Origin: an uncultured Rhodospirillaceae bacterium
Lineage (GTDB): Bacteria; Pseudomonadota; Alphaproteobacteria; Rhodospirillales; Casp-alpha2
Assembly: GCA_913030825.1 (NCBI GenBank)
Contig: CAJWCU010000019.1
Location: forward strand, 1 to 64,000
DNA: 64,000 nt
Direction: 5' to 3'
Below, in pieces: positions 29,674-38,333 of this stretch. Position 1 is the stretch's first letter, and each line of letters opens with the position of its first letter. The notes beneath the pieces are model-generated. The model ran no database searches. It saw only the letters and a list, made by a program, of their open reading frames with translations, and was not told the DNA's origin. The position numbers and the translations under genes were made by a program.

Positions 29674-30306
29674 ATGACCGTGAAAACCAAGGACACCATG
29701 ACCGAGGCGGAGCTCGACGCCCGTCATGCGGAGAAAATGCGCAAGAAGAAGGCGGCGCGGGACAAGATCCTGGCCACCAAGACCGAAGAGCGCGGCCTGC
29801 TGATCGTCCATACGGGCAAGGGCAAGGGCAAATCCACCGCCGCCATGGGCATGGCCATGCGCGCCGTCGGCCACGGCATGCGCATCGCCATCGTGCAGTT
29901 CGTCAAGGGCGTCTGGGATACGGGCGAGCGTGACGTGCTGGCCAAATTCCCCGATCAGGTCACCATCCGGGCCATGGGCGAAGGCTTTTCCTGGGAAACC
30001 CAGGATCGCCAACGCGATCTGGCCGCCGCGCGCCAGGCCTGGGACGCGGCCAAGGAGCTGATGGCCGACCCGAGCTACAAGATGATCATCCTGGACGAAT
30101 TGAACATCGTCCTGCGCTACGACAACCTGCCGCTGGACGAAGTCGTCGAAACCCTGCGCAACAAGCCCCGCGACCTGCACGTCGTGGTCACCGGGCGTAA
30201 CGCCAAGGATGAATTGATCGACGCCGCCGACCTGGTCACCGAAATGACCATGGTCAAACATCCCTTCCGCGCGGGCGTGAAGGCCCAGGCGGGCATCGAG
30301 TTCTGA
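29674..30306 (+). CDS. cobO: Cob(I)yrinic acid a,c-diamide adenosyltransferase
   Basis: Adds the 5'-deoxyadenosyl ligand to the corrinoid cobalt. The 210-residue protein has the P-loop HTGKGKGKSTAAMGMAMRA, VQFVKGVWDTGE, and ILDELNIVLRYDNLP, typical of CobO/BtuR. ATG 29674 is chosen over GTG 29641 because a strong AAAGGAGGGGG lies at 29655-29665, eight bases before it. The N-terminal Lys/Glu-rich helix (EAELDARHAEKMRKKKAARD) is usual for this family. It sits between cobN and the SYLF lipoprotein gene. Confidence 0.95.
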   Translation: MTVKTKDTMTEAELDARHAEKMRKKKAARDKILATKTEERGLLIVHTGKGKGKSTAAMGMAMRAVGHGMRIAIVQFVKGVWDTGERDVLAKFPDQVTIRAMGEGFSWETQDRQRDLAAARQAWDAAKELMADPSYKMIILDELNIVLRYDNLPLDEVVETLRNKPRDLHVVVTGRNAKDELIDAADLVTEMTMVKHPFRAGVKAQAGIEF

Positions 30307-30326
30307 TCGGCACCGGAGGACGAAAG

Positions 30327-31019
30327 ATGGCGACGCGCATGAAAGGGTTTCTGGTTCTTGTCTTCGCCGTCACGGCCTTGGCCGGTTGCGCCCGTTTGGA
30401 ATCCGAACCACCGGTCGCCGCCCGTCACGTGGTCAACGCCGCGACGGCGACGGTCGAACGGTTCACCACCGTCCCGCAATTGGCTGAATCCGCGAAACAC
30501 ATCCCGACGGCGCGTGCCGTCGTCGTCTTCCCCGATCTGGTCAAGGCCGGGTTCATCGCCGGCGGCGAAGGCGGCAACGGCGTGCTGGTGGCCCGTGCGG
30601 ACGACGGGTCCTGGTCGGCGCCGGTGTTCCTGTCCCTGGGCGTCGCCAGCTTCGGCATCCAGGCGGGCATCCAGCAGACCGAGGTCATCCTGACCATCCG
30701 CTCCGAGGAAGCCTTGCAGGCCGTGTTGAAGAACCAGGGATCGATCGGCGCCGATTCCGGCATCACCGTGGCCGTCTACGGCGCCGGGATCGAAGGCGCG
30801 ACGACGACCAACATCGGCGCCGATATCCTGGCCTTCGCCAATTCGAAATCGGGGCTTTACGCCGGGGCGTCGTTCGAAGGGGCCGTGTTCATCCGGCGCC
30901 GCGATTTGAACGAAGCCTTCTATGGCGCCGGTGCCACGCCCGACGCGATTCTGGCCGGCAATTTTTCCAACCCCGCCGCCCAGCCGTTGATCCAGGCCCT
31001 TGCCGCCGCCAAACGATAA
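30327..31019 (+). CDS. SYLF (Ysc84-type) domain lipoprotein
   Basis: The 230-residue product starts at ATG 30327 (CGGAGGA ribosome-binding site). It has a lipoprotein signal peptide ending in the lipobox LAGC, so it should be lipid-anchored in the periplasm or outer membrane. The mature part has the SYLF/Ysc84 pattern: IPTARAVVVFPDLVKAGFIAGG, GSWSAPVFLSLGVASFGIQAG, and the C-terminal AGASFEGAVFIRRRDLNEAFYG. SYLF domains bind phosphoinositides or other lipids in eukaryotes; the bacterial role is unknown. It is inserted between cobO and cobQ, with short gaps (20 bases to cobO, 4 bases to the chosen cobQ start). Confidence 0.88.
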   Translation: MATRMKGFLVLVFAVTALAGCARLESEPPVAARHVVNAATATVERFTTVPQLAESAKHIPTARAVVVFPDLVKAGFIAGGEGGNGVLVARADDGSWSAPVFLSLGVASFGIQAGIQQTEVILTIRSEEALQAVLKNQGSIGADSGITVAVYGAGIEGATTTNIGADILAFANSKSGLYAGASFEGAVFIRRRDLNEAFYGAGATPDAILAGNFSNPAAQPLIQALAAAKR

Positions 31020-31023
31020 TCCC

Positions 31024-32505
31024 GTGCCGAACGGCGGCGGGCCCGCCAAGGCCCTGATGTTCCAGGGTACGGGTTCGGACGTCGGCAAATCGCTGGTGGT
31101 CGCCGGGCTTTGCCGCCTGTTCGCGAACCGGGGCGAAACGGTCCGTCCCTTCAAGCCGCAGAACATGTCCAACAACGCGGCCGTCACCGATGACGGCGGC
31201 GAGATCGGGCGCGCCCAGGCGCTACAGGCCCTGGCCGCGCGCCAGCCGCTGACCGTCCACATGAACCCGGTCCTGTTGAAACCGCAGACCGACATCGGAT
31301 CCCAGGTCGTGGTCCAGGGCAAGGTGCGTGGCAACGTCAAGGCGCGGGATTATCACACGATGAAACCGGAATTGCTGGCCGCCGTGCGCGATAGCTTCGC
31401 GCAGGTCCGGGACGGCGCCGATCTGGTTCTGGTCGAAGGGGCCGGCAGTCCGGCCGAGGTTAACCTGCGGGCCGGCGATATTGCCAACATGGGTTTCGCG
31501 CTGGACGCCCAAGTGCCCGTGGTGCTGGTCGCCGACATCGGGCGGGGCGGGGTGATCGCGTCGCTGGTCGGCACCTGGGATTTGTTGCCGGACGACGAAC
31601 GGGCGCTGATCCGGGGCTACGTCATCAACAAATTCCGGGGCGATGTATCGCTGTTCGACAACGCAATTTCGATCATCAAGGACCGCACGGGCATGGATTG
31701 CCTGGGCGTGGTGCCGCACTTCCCCGACGCCCGCCTGCTGCCGGCGGAGGACGCGGTGGCGCTGGACGACCGTTCGGCCGGTGCGCCGCGAAAAGACGCG
31801 ATCCGCATCGCCGTGCCGCGTTTGCCGCGCATCGCCAACTTCGACGATCTCGATCCGCTGGGTGGCGAGGACGGGGTCACGGTTTCGATCATCGAGGCGG
31901 GCACGGCGATCCCCGGCGACGCCGACGTGATCCTGCTGCCCGGATCGAAAGCGACCTTGGGTGACCTGGCGGCCCTCCGGGCGGAAGGATGGGATATCGA
32001 CGTCCTGGCCCATCACCGGCGGGGCGGCCTGATCGTCGGGCTTTGCGGCGGTTATCAGATGTTGGGTCGCACGCTGGCCGATCCGGGCGGTATCGAAGGC
32101 CCGCCAGCCATCGTCGAAGGGCTCGGTCTGCTTGCCGTCGATACGGTGATCGGCCAGGCCAAGACCCTGCGCCCTGCCGCCGGAACGGACACGGTCCATG
32201 GCGAGGCGATCGCGGGCTATGAAATGCACATGGGCGAGACGACGGGTGATGGGCTCGCACGGCCCTGGCTGACCCTGGCGTCGGGGACCGACGGCGCCTT
32301 GTCCGAAGACGGCCGCGTCATGGGTGCTTACGTCCACGGCCTGTTCGCGGCCGACGGGTTCCGCCGCGCGTTCCTGTCGGCGATCCGGCAAGGCGACTAT
32401 GCAATGGCGTCGTACGATGCCCGGGTCGAGACGACCCTGGACCGGCTGGCCCGGCATCTTGAGGCGCATCTCGAAATGGCGGCGCTGGACGCGGCGTTTT
32501 CCTAG
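31024..32505 (+). CDS. cobQ: Cobyric acid synthase
   Basis: Glutamine-dependent amidation of the b, d, e and g carboxylates of adenosylcobyrinic acid a,c-diamide. It has the N-terminal dethiobiotin-synthetase-like P-loop FQGTGSDVGKSLVVAGLCR, KPQNMSNNAAVTDDGGEIGRAQ, VEGAGSPAEVNLR, and a C-terminal class I glutamine amidotransferase domain with the nucleophile in VGLCGGYQMLG and the partner histidine in GAYVHGLF. GTG 31024 is chosen (493 residues) because the track start TTG 31000 overlaps the SYLF gene and lacks a ribosome-binding site; ATG 31057 is a shorter option. The 3' end carries the first copy of a 15-bp tandem repeat. Confidence 0.95.
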   Translation: MPNGGGPAKALMFQGTGSDVGKSLVVAGLCRLFANRGETVRPFKPQNMSNNAAVTDDGGEIGRAQALQALAARQPLTVHMNPVLLKPQTDIGSQVVVQGKVRGNVKARDYHTMKPELLAAVRDSFAQVRDGADLVLVEGAGSPAEVNLRAGDIANMGFALDAQVPVVLVADIGRGGVIASLVGTWDLLPDDERALIRGYVINKFRGDVSLFDNAISIIKDRTGMDCLGVVPHFPDARLLPAEDAVALDDRSAGAPRKDAIRIAVPRLPRIANFDDLDPLGGEDGVTVSIIEAGTAIPGDADVILLPGSKATLGDLAALRAEGWDIDVLAHHRRGGLIVGLCGGYQMLGRTLADPGGIEGPPAIVEGLGLLAVDTVIGQAKTLRPAAGTDTVHGEAIAGYEMHMGETTGDGLARPWLTLASGTDGALSEDGRVMGAYVHGLFAADGFRRAFLSAIRQGDYAMASYDARVETTLDRLARHLEAHLEMAALDAAFS

Positions 32506-32565
32506 CCGTCGTTTTCCTAGCCGTCGTTTTCCTAGCCGTCGTTTTCCTAGTCGTCGTTTTCTGGG
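32491..32565. repeat. 15-bp tandem repeat across the cobQ / DUF1232 convergent boundary
   Basis: Five consecutive 15-base units of the form CCGTCGTTTTCCTAG: GCGGCGTTTTCCTAG, three identical CCGTCGTTTTCCTAG, then the diverged TCGTCGTTTTCTGGG. The first unit ends cobQ (its TAG at 32503-32505); the last unit encodes the C-terminal end of the minus-strand DUF1232 gene, whose TAG is the CTA at 32547-32549. CTAG is self-complementary, so the units with CTAG carry a stop on both strands, and 15 is divisible by three, so repeat gain or loss would keep both gene ends intact. Confidence 0.93.
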
Positions 32566-32915
32566 GCCGATCCGGTTTCCTTCAACAGAAACGCCCGCGC
32601 CTTTTCGGTGTGGGCGGGTTTCAGGTGCGGCGACAGAAGCCGCCAGGCGCCGTAGAACACGGTCGCGTCGTCCGTATAGCCGAGCGCCGCGATGAAATCG
32701 GGGACCAGGTCCGTCGGTACGATGAAATAGGCGAGGGCCGCCATGACGGCGGCTTTGACCCCGGCCGGGGTCTGCGGATCGCGGGCCGCGTAGAACGAGG
32801 CGACGGCTTCGTCGATGAAGGGCACGCGGCCGGCGGTGCGGCGCAGCTTGGCGCCCAGGTTCTCGACCACCAGGGCTTCGTCGTCGTCGAAACGGTCGTC
32901 CGGTTTGCGGGCCAC
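32547..32915 (-). CDS. YkvA/DUF1232 family protein
   Basis: A 122-residue protein (GTG start at 32915, MARKPDDRFDDDE). The family core is visible: AGVKAAVMAALAYFIVPTDLVPDFIAALGYTDDATV in overlapping pieces, a short hydrophobic segment with the I/V-P-x-D-L-x-P-D motif. Members are small, probably membrane-associated proteins of unknown function. It is divergent from the SDR gene (93-base gap) and convergent with cobQ through the 15-bp repeat array that supplies its last codons. Confidence 0.88.
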   Translation of the reverse strand: MARKPDDRFDDDEALVVENLGAKLRRTAGRVPFIDEAVASFYAARDPQTPAGVKAAVMAALAYFIVPTDLVPDFIAALGYTDDATVFYGAWRLLSPHLKPAHTEKARAFLLKETGSAPENDD

Positions 32916-33008
32916 GTTGTTCCCTTTCGCGGGCTTTGCTAGAAGTCGTCCGGGCGTTCAATCAATCATCAGAAACCCAAACGGCGCCCCCAACGACGGA
33001 GGACATTC

Positions 33009-33770
33009 ATGGATATTGCCGGTCACGCGGCGCTGGTCACCGGCGCGGCATCGGGTCTGGGCGCCGCCACGGCCAAGGCCCTGGCGGATGCGGGGGCGAA
33101 GGTCGCCTGTCTCGATCTTAATTTGGAAGGTGCGGAGAAAGTTGCAAGCGCCATCGGCGGCAAGGCGTTTCAGGCCGACGTGACGCAGGCGGACTCGCTG
33201 GAAAAGGCCGTGGCCGATGCCGCCGCCGCCCACGGCGCCGCCCGCGTCGCGGTCTCCTGCGCGGGCATCGCCCCGCCCAAGCGGATCGTCGGGCGCGACG
33301 GGCCGCAGGCGCTCGACACCTTTGCTCAGACGATCCAAGTCAACCTGGTCGGGACCTTCAACCTGCTGCGTCTGGCGGCCCACGGCATGCAGGGGTTGGA
33401 GGCGCTGGAAACGGGCGAACGCGGCGTCATCGTCAATACGGCCTCGGTCGCGGCCTTCGAAGGCCAGATCGGCCAGGCCGCCTATTCGGCGTCGAAGGGC
33501 GGGGTTGCGTCCATGACCCTGCCGGCGGCGCGCGAATTCGCGAAATCGGGCATCCGCGTGATGACCATCGCGCCCGGCGTGTTCAAGACGCCGATGGTCG
33601 CGGCCCTGTCGGATGAGGTTCAGGCCAGCCTGGCGTCGGGCATCCCGTTCCCGTCGCGCCTGGGCGACCCGGCGGAATACGCCGATCTGGTCCTGGCGAT
33701 CTGCGGCAACGCGATGTTGAACGGCGAAGTCATCCGCCTGGATGGTGCGATCCGCATGCAGCCGATTTAA
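33009..33770 (+). CDS. Short-chain dehydrogenase, HSD17B10-like (3-hydroxyacyl-CoA dehydrogenase type 2)
   Basis: Classical SDR of 253 residues (ATG 33009, CGGAGGA ribosome-binding site). Motifs: [18 protein letters not shown] for NAD binding, [32 protein letters not shown] with the catalytic serine and YxxxK, and [12 protein letters not shown]. The [17 protein letters not shown] and APGVFKTPM blocks are typical of the type-2 3-hydroxyacyl-CoA dehydrogenase subgroup, so an NAD-dependent role in fatty-acid or branched-chain oxidation is likely. It is followed by a strong hairpin terminator. Confidence 0.88.
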   Translation: MDIAGHAALVTGAASGLGAATAKALADAGAKVACLDLNLEGAEKVASAIGGKAFQADVTQADSLEKAVADAAAAHGAARVAVSCAGIAPPKRIVGRDGPQALDTFAQTIQVNLVGTFNLLRLAAHGMQGLEALETGERGVIVNTASVAAFEGQIGQAAYSASKGGVASMTLPAAREFAKSGIRVMTIAPGVFKTPMVAALSDEVQASLASGIPFPSRLGDPAEYADLVLAICGNAMLNGEVIRLDGAIRMQPI

Positions 33771-33778
33771 AGGCATTT

Positions 33779-33872
33779 CACCACTGAGACGGTGAGACTG
33801 TGAGACGGCAGGAATGAGAAGATGATCCGTTCTCTTCTCACCGTGTCATCGCCTCAGTGGTGTTTTCTTTTA
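33779..33872 (+). terminator. Long hairpin terminator after the SDR gene
   Basis: CACCACTGAG pairs with CTCAGTGGTG across about 60 bases; the interior adds GGTGAGA/TCTCACC and GAGAAGA/TCTTCTC pairings. The stem is followed by TTTTCTTTTA. The T-tail overlaps the stop codon of the convergent phhB gene. It terminates the plus-strand SDR transcript; the A-tract needed for the other direction is missing. Confidence 0.82.
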
Positions 33873-34160
33873 TTCCGCCGCCCTGTCCATGAAGGCGGCG
33901 AGGTCAATGTCCTTCTGCGTCACGCCGCCGGCATCGTGGGTCGACAAGGTGACCTCGACGCGGTTGTAGACGTTGAACCATTCGGGATGGTGGTCCATCT
34001 TTTCGGCGACCAGGGCCGCCCGCGTCATGAAGCCGAAGGCGGCATTGAAGTCCTTGAACTGGAAGGTCTTCGAAATGGCGTCACGGCCGTCCACGTCGGT
34101 CCATCCGTCCAGCCCGGCGATCGCCTGGGCGCGGGCGTCGCCGGTCAATTTGTCGGTCAT
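33870..34160 (-). CDS. phhB: 4a-hydroxytetrahydrobiopterin dehydratase (pterin-4-alpha-carbinolamine dehydratase)
   Basis: Recycles the pterin cofactor of aromatic amino-acid hydroxylases and has other roles where such hydroxylases are absent. ATG 34160 ([20 protein letters not shown] ribosome-binding site) gives 96 residues; the ORF-track ATG at 34181 lacks one. Family motifs are [19 protein letters not shown], the catalytic [19 protein letters not shown] and the closing [15 protein letters not shown]. No phenylalanine hydroxylase gene is in the window. It is divergent from the zincin gene by 54 bases. Confidence 0.95.
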   Translation of the reverse strand: MTDKLTGDARAQAIAGLDGWTDVDGRDAISKTFQFKDFNAAFGFMTRAALVAEKMDHHPEWFNVYNRVEVTLSTHDAGGVTQKDIDLAAFMDRAAE

Positions 34161-34214
34161 AATCTGCCTCCCTGTTTGCATTTGATCCTGGTGCGATTCC
34201 CGCTAGCCTAACGC

Positions 34215-34634
34215 ATGATCCGGACCGCACCCAACCTTGCCGATTTCGAGATCATGGCCGAGGATGCCCTCGCCCTGATCCCCGAAGACCTGCGCCGTCT
34301 CGCCGCCGACGTGGTGATCCGCATCGAGGATTTCCCCGACGAAGAGACCGAACGCGAAATGGAATTGGCCAGCCCCTTCGACCTGTTGGGTCTTTACCGG
34401 GGGATCGCCCTGACGGAAAAAAGCGTCAGCCACCCCGGCGATCAGCCGGACATGGTCTTTCTCTACCGCCGGCCGATCCTGGATTACTGGTGCGAGACGG
34501 GCGAGGATCTGCAGCACCTGATCCGCCATGTCTTGATCCATGAGATCGGTCATCATTTCGGATTTTCCGACGACGACATGGAGGCGCTTGAGGCCATGGC
34601 GGCGGAAGAAGCCGCCGCCGCGGGATCGCGTTAG
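34215..34634 (+). CDS. Zincin-like metallopeptidase family protein (DUF1025)
   Basis: The 139-residue protein carries the minimal zincin motif VLIHEIGHHFGFSDDDM: HExxHxxGxxD with a nearby acidic ligand. The remainder (IRIEDFPDEE, LLGLYRGIALTEKSV, PDMVFLYRRPILDYW) matches the small cytosolic predicted metallopeptidases of the Zincin_1 family (PF06262). No signal peptide or membrane segment. The substrate is unknown. It starts at ATG 34215, divergent from phhB, and is 102 bases upstream of the mechanosensitive channel gene. Confidence 0.9.
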   Translation: MIRTAPNLADFEIMAEDALALIPEDLRRLAADVVIRIEDFPDEETEREMELASPFDLLGLYRGIALTEKSVSHPGDQPDMVFLYRRPILDYWCETGEDLQHLIRHVLIHEIGHHFGFSDDDMEALEAMAAEEAAAAGSR

Positions 34635-34736
34635 CCGTTTCCGCTTTCCTCCTTTTCGTGGTGTGGATTTGGGCTATGCTGCGGTCGGATCGGGTGACCC
34701 GCCGCCGGGCGGGCCCGCATGAACAGGGGGACCCGC

Positions 34737-35633
34737 ATGGGCGACGTCGAAAAAACCTTGGTGCAGAACGTGGATCAGGTCGCCAAATGGGCCGACGTGC
34801 TGATCGAATTCGGCGTGACCTACGGGTTCCAGATTCTGGGCGCCCTGCTGTTCCTGTTCGTCGGCCTGAAAGCCGGCGGCTGGCTGTCCCGGCGCATTCA
34901 GGGCTTGTGCGAAGCCAAGGGCATCGACGTCACCCTGTCTAAATTCATCGGCAACACGGTCAAGTTCCTGATCCTGACCGTGCTGGCGATCATCACGCTG
35001 GGCAACTTCGGCATTTCCATCGCGCCGCTGATCGCCCTGGCGGGAGCCTCGGCCTTCGGTGCCACGATGGCGTTGCAGGGGCCGCTGTCCAACTATGGTG
35101 CCGGGCTGTCGATCATTCTGGCCCGGCCGTTCATCGTCGGGAATACGATCACCGTGGGCGAGACCTCGGGCGTCGTGGTCGAGGTCAAGATGGCCTACAC
35201 GCAGTTGTTGGGTGAGGATGGTGAGCGCATCACGATCCCCAACAAGGACATCGTCGGCCGCGTCATCGTCAATTCGGAAACCCGCCGGGTGGTCCAGACC
35301 AAGATCGCGCTGACCGCCGACGCCGACATCGACCGGGCCGTCAAAGCCGCCAAGACCGCCGTCGCCAAGGCCCTGCCCAAGGCCGACGCCGAGGCCGGCG
35401 GCGCCGACCCGCAGGTCGGCCTGCACGATTTCACCTATGGCGGATTGATCCTGGGCGTGCGGTTCTGGGTGCCGTCGAGCCAGTATTACGACCTGCGTTA
35501 CAAGGTGAACCAGGCCGTTCTGGCGGCGCTGCGCACGGCCGGGGTGCCGCTGCTGACCGGCGTGCAGCCGGCGGTCATGGCGGAATCGCTGTCCGGTGAC
35601 GGCTTTCAGGAAGGCAAGCGGGAAGACGCCTGA
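34737..35633 (+). CDS. MscS-family small-conductance mechanosensitive channel
   Basis: Inner-membrane channel that opens under membrane tension to release solutes. The 298-residue protein has three hydrophobic segments in the first 125 residues (FQILGALLFLFVGL, KFLILTVLAIITLGNFG, IAPLIALAGASAFG), the pore-lining Gly/Ala-rich helix ASAFGATMALQGPLSNYGAG, the beta domain RPFIVGNTITVGETSGVVVEV with TIPNKDIVG, and a cytosolic C-terminal domain ending in a charged tail. ATG 34737 is preferred because CAGGGGG sits just before it; ATG 34719 is the alternative. Confidence 0.93.
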   Translation: MGDVEKTLVQNVDQVAKWADVLIEFGVTYGFQILGALLFLFVGLKAGGWLSRRIQGLCEAKGIDVTLSKFIGNTVKFLILTVLAIITLGNFGISIAPLIALAGASAFGATMALQGPLSNYGAGLSIILARPFIVGNTITVGETSGVVVEVKMAYTQLLGEDGERITIPNKDIVGRVIVNSETRRVVQTKIALTADADIDRAVKAAKTAVAKALPKADAEAGGADPQVGLHDFTYGGLILGVRFWVPSSQYYDLRYKVNQAVLAALRTAGVPLLTGVQPAVMAESLSGDGFQEGKREDA

Positions 35634-35664
35634 GCCGGCGGGCGGCGGACGGGCCGGCCCCTGG

Positions 35665-36060
35665 TCAGGCCGGTTGCGCGGCGGAGTCGCCGTCGTCCCC
35701 CAATAGGGCCCCGACCGCGGACAACAGGTCATAGGCCGTGAACGGCTTGGCCAGGGTCTTCTTGGCGCCGACCTTGGTCGCCATGCCCAGGGAAGACGTG
35801 GGATTGGTGCGCGGATCGGCGGAGACGGCGACGATCGGTAAATCCGGGTCGCTCTCCAGCAGGGATCGGATCAGGCCGATGCCCTCGCCCTCGGTCATCA
35901 AAATGTCGGTGACAACGACCTGATGGCGGTGGGCTTTGAATTTTTCCAACGCCTCATGGCCGCCCGATGCGGTTTCGACGGAAAATCCGACTTCCGACAA
36001 GGGCATCGCGATCAGATTGCGCGCCAATTCATTGTCGTCGACGACAAGCACTGCGGGCAT
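35665..36060 (-). CDS. Single-domain response regulator
   Basis: A 131-residue stand-alone receiver (ATG 36060, MPAVLVVDDNELARNL). Acidic pocket in VLVVDDN, phospho-acceptor aspartate in VVVTDILMTEGEG, signalling Ser/Ala in PIVAVSADP and the conserved lysine in TLAKPFTAYDLLSA. There is no output domain, so it acts as a phosphate sink or by protein contact. A strong promoter lies 67 bases upstream and separates it from the cyclase gene, so it may be expressed independently of the kinase operon. The leader contains a hairpin (CACCCCG...CGGGGTG, 36076-36103). Confidence 0.92.
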   Translation of the reverse strand: MPAVLVVDDNELARNLIAMPLSEVGFSVETASGGHEALEKFKAHRHQVVVTDILMTEGEGIGLIRSLLESDPDLPIVAVSADPRTNPTSSLGMATKVGAKKTLAKPFTAYDLLSAVGALLGDDGDSAAQPA

Positions 36061-36126
36061 TTCGTTCTCCACTCGCACCCCGATGCCGTTTCACGGCGGG
36101 GTGCCCCAAGCGTTCTTAACAGACAC

Positions 36127-36155
36127 ACTATATTGCACTTGCGAAGAGTTCTCAA
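36127..36155 (-). promoter_or_regulatory. Sigma-70-type promoter of the single-domain receiver gene
   Basis: On the minus strand TTGAGA, 17 bases, TATAGT; both boxes are close to consensus with ideal spacing. It lies 67 bases before ATG 36060 and downstream of the cyclase stop. Confidence 0.75.
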
Positions 36156-36247
36156 ATAGGCCGAAAGTCAGGGGTGAGGATAATGATGTGCGGGCCCGCC
36201 GATGGCGCGGGTCGACGCAGCGGCCCCTCGACCGGGGGCCATCGCCC

Positions 36248-38305
36248 CTAGGCGCTGACGCCCAGGCCGTCGGCGCCGTCGCCTTCCATCGTGTCGGCGC
36301 CGAGGCGTTGGATGATACGCTCCAGTTCAACCCACATCACCGGCTTGCGCACGAAGGCGTTCATGCCGGCGTTCAGGCAACGCTGCGCGCATTCCTTGGT
36401 GTCGTTCCCGGTCATCGCGATGATCGACATATGCTTGCCGGTGGCGCGTTCGTCCTGGCGGACCATCTCCGCCAGCTCGAACCCGTCCATGATCGGCATT
36501 TCGCAATCGGTGATCAAAAGGTCGAACGGACGCTTGCGCAGCAGGTTCCAGGCCTCGGCCCCGTTGGGCACGACCGTCGCGTCCCAGCCGCGCCGCCTGA
36601 TCCGCTGCGCCATCAGTTCCTGCAAGGCGACATCGTCGTCGGCGATCAAGACACTCATCGCCTTTTCCGTGGGAAGCGGGGCGCCGTCATGACCGACCTG
36701 GAACAGGTCTTCCTTCCGTCCGGTCAGGAAGAACGTCTGCACATCGCCGAGCCCGCGCATGGTCATGACGCCCCGGTTGGTCAGATCGAACCGGTCTTCC
36801 AGCAGGGCGGCCGTTTCCTTCGACAGATGAATATGCTGCGGCAGGCTGTAGGACTCGTGCCGCGCCGCGGCATTCACCGTATGCCCCCAGACGTCGTAGG
36901 CGAACTTGTGCGCGCCGATTACGCCGGCGACGACCGGTCCGGAATGAAGGCCGATGCGGATTCTCAGATTGATGCCGAAGCGTTTGTTGACGGCCTTGAG
37001 CGCTTCAAGCATGCCGAGCGCCATGTCGGCGGCGATCTCTGCGTGATCCGGGCGTTGGACCGGCAGGCCGGCCACCGCCAGATAGCCGTCGCCGATGGTT
37101 TTGATCTTCTCGACGCCCAGGTCGAGCGCCAGATCGTCGAAATCCGTGAACACACGGTTGAGAACCTCGACCACCTGGCGGGCTTCGTGTTCCATGGCGA
37201 AGGACGTGAAGTTGGCGAAGTCGCTGAACAGGACGGTGACCTCGTCGTAGGAATCGGCGATCGCCTTTTCCCCCGACGCCAGGCGCTGAACGACGAGGGC
37301 GGGCAGGGTATTGAGCAGCAGTGCCTCGGATTTGGTCTTCTCCGCCTCCAAATGCATGCGATAGGTGCGTTCCTCGTCCCGCCATTGCTTACGTGCCAGG
37401 CTGGCGCCGATCCGTGCGCGCAAGAGGACCGTATTGACCGGCTTGGGCAGGTAGTCCTCGGCGCCCAGACCGATGCTCTTGATGGCGTTCTCTTCCTGGT
37501 CCAGGCCGGAAATCACGATGATCCCGACACGCCGCAGGGACCCGCTCTTGCGCATCTTGGCCATGACGTCGAACCCGTTCATGCCGGGCATCATCAGATC
37601 CAGGAGCGCGACGTCGAATTCCTTGTGGCGCATCCGGTCGAGCGCCGCCGCCCCATTACTCGCCTGTTCGACCTCATGGCCGTCCCGTTCCAGGCGGGCG
37701 GCGATCAATTCTCGGCTTGCCGGGTCGTCGTCGACCACCAGAATGCGGCCCTTGATCAACATGCGCGCGCCCTCTTCTCCGGCGTTGTTTCTTCCGTCGG
37801 CCCGAGGGGCGCTGCCGGGGGTCGCGGCCCCCGTATCGGCATCCGCGGAGACGGAGCCCGGCATCTGCGACGGGGCTTCACCGTCCAGGTAGACGATCTC
37901 GCCGACCAACCGTTCCAACCCGACGACCCGGGACAACAGGTCGGAGACGCCCAGCAGGTCGGGGTCGTTGCCGCTTTCGCGAATGTCCTCTTCCGCCATC
38001 TCCAGATACCCGGCGATCGCGCCGATGGCGTTCCTCAGGTCGTGGCGGATTTTGCGTCCGGCACCCCGCAGGTCGACATCCGGCCCCCGAAACGCCTCGG
38101 CGCGCGGGTCGATCAAATTGTCGATCCTCCGGACCAACTCGTTCGCCGCGAAGGCGACGCGCTGCATCGTGTCCAAGTGATCTTCCAGGCCGAAGGTCGT
38201 CGCCTGATCGGCAAGGTCCTGGCAGGCGTTGTTGAGATCGCGCGCCGGAACGGAAAGATCGACGCGGATCGTTGTCAGGGTGTCGTGCAATGTTCGGACG
38301 GTCAT
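36248..38305 (-). CDS. Adenylate cyclase with two receiver domains
   Basis: A 685-residue signalling protein (ATG 38305 with CCGGAG upstream; the track start at 38347 overlaps the preceding receiver gene). Domain order: an N-terminal helical region with a histidine-kinase dimerisation-like segment RKIRHDLRNAIGAIAGYLEM (His about 88), receiver 1 (RILVVDDD, LLDLMMPGMNG, about 186-300), a class III nucleotide cyclase (about 350-520) and receiver 2 (SVLIADDD, LITDCEMPIMDG, about 550-670). Cyclase residues are intact: VLFSDFANFTSF and IGDGYLAVAG for metal, EKIK for adenine selectivity, and DVWGHTVNAAARHES. It should make cAMP under phosphorelay control. No ATPase domain follows the His segment. 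Confidence 0.9.
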   Translation of the reverse strand: MTVRTLHDTLTTIRVDLSVPARDLNNACQDLADQATTFGLEDHLDTMQRVAFAANELVRRIDNLIDPRAEAFRGPDVDLRGAGRKIRHDLRNAIGAIAGYLEMAEEDIRESGNDPDLLGVSDLLSRVVGLERLVGEIVYLDGEAPSQMPGSVSADADTGAATPGSAPRADGRNNAGEEGARMLIKGRILVVDDDPASRELIAARLERDGHEVEQASNGAAALDRMRHKEFDVALLDLMMPGMNGFDVMAKMRKSGSLRRVGIIVISGLDQEENAIKSIGLGAEDYLPKPVNTVLLRARIGASLARKQWRDEERTYRMHLEAEKTKSEALLLNTLPALVVQRLASGEKAIADSYDEVTVLFSDFANFTSFAMEHEARQVVEVLNRVFTDFDDLALDLGVEKIKTIGDGYLAVAGLPVQRPDHAEIAADMALGMLEALKAVNKRFGINLRIRIGLHSGPVVAGVIGAHKFAYDVWGHTVNAAARHESYSLPQHIHLSKETAALLEDRFDLTNRGVMTMRGLGDVQTFFLTGRKEDLFQVGHDGAPLPTEKAMSVLIADDDVALQELMAQRIRRRGWDATVVPNGAEAWNLLRKRPFDLLITDCEMPIMDGFELAEMVRQDERATGKHMSIIAMTGNDTKECAQRCLNAGMNAFVRKPVMWVELERIIQRLGADTMEGDGADGLGVSA

Positions 38306-38333
38306 CGCCTTTGTCTCCGGTGGTCGATTGGGG

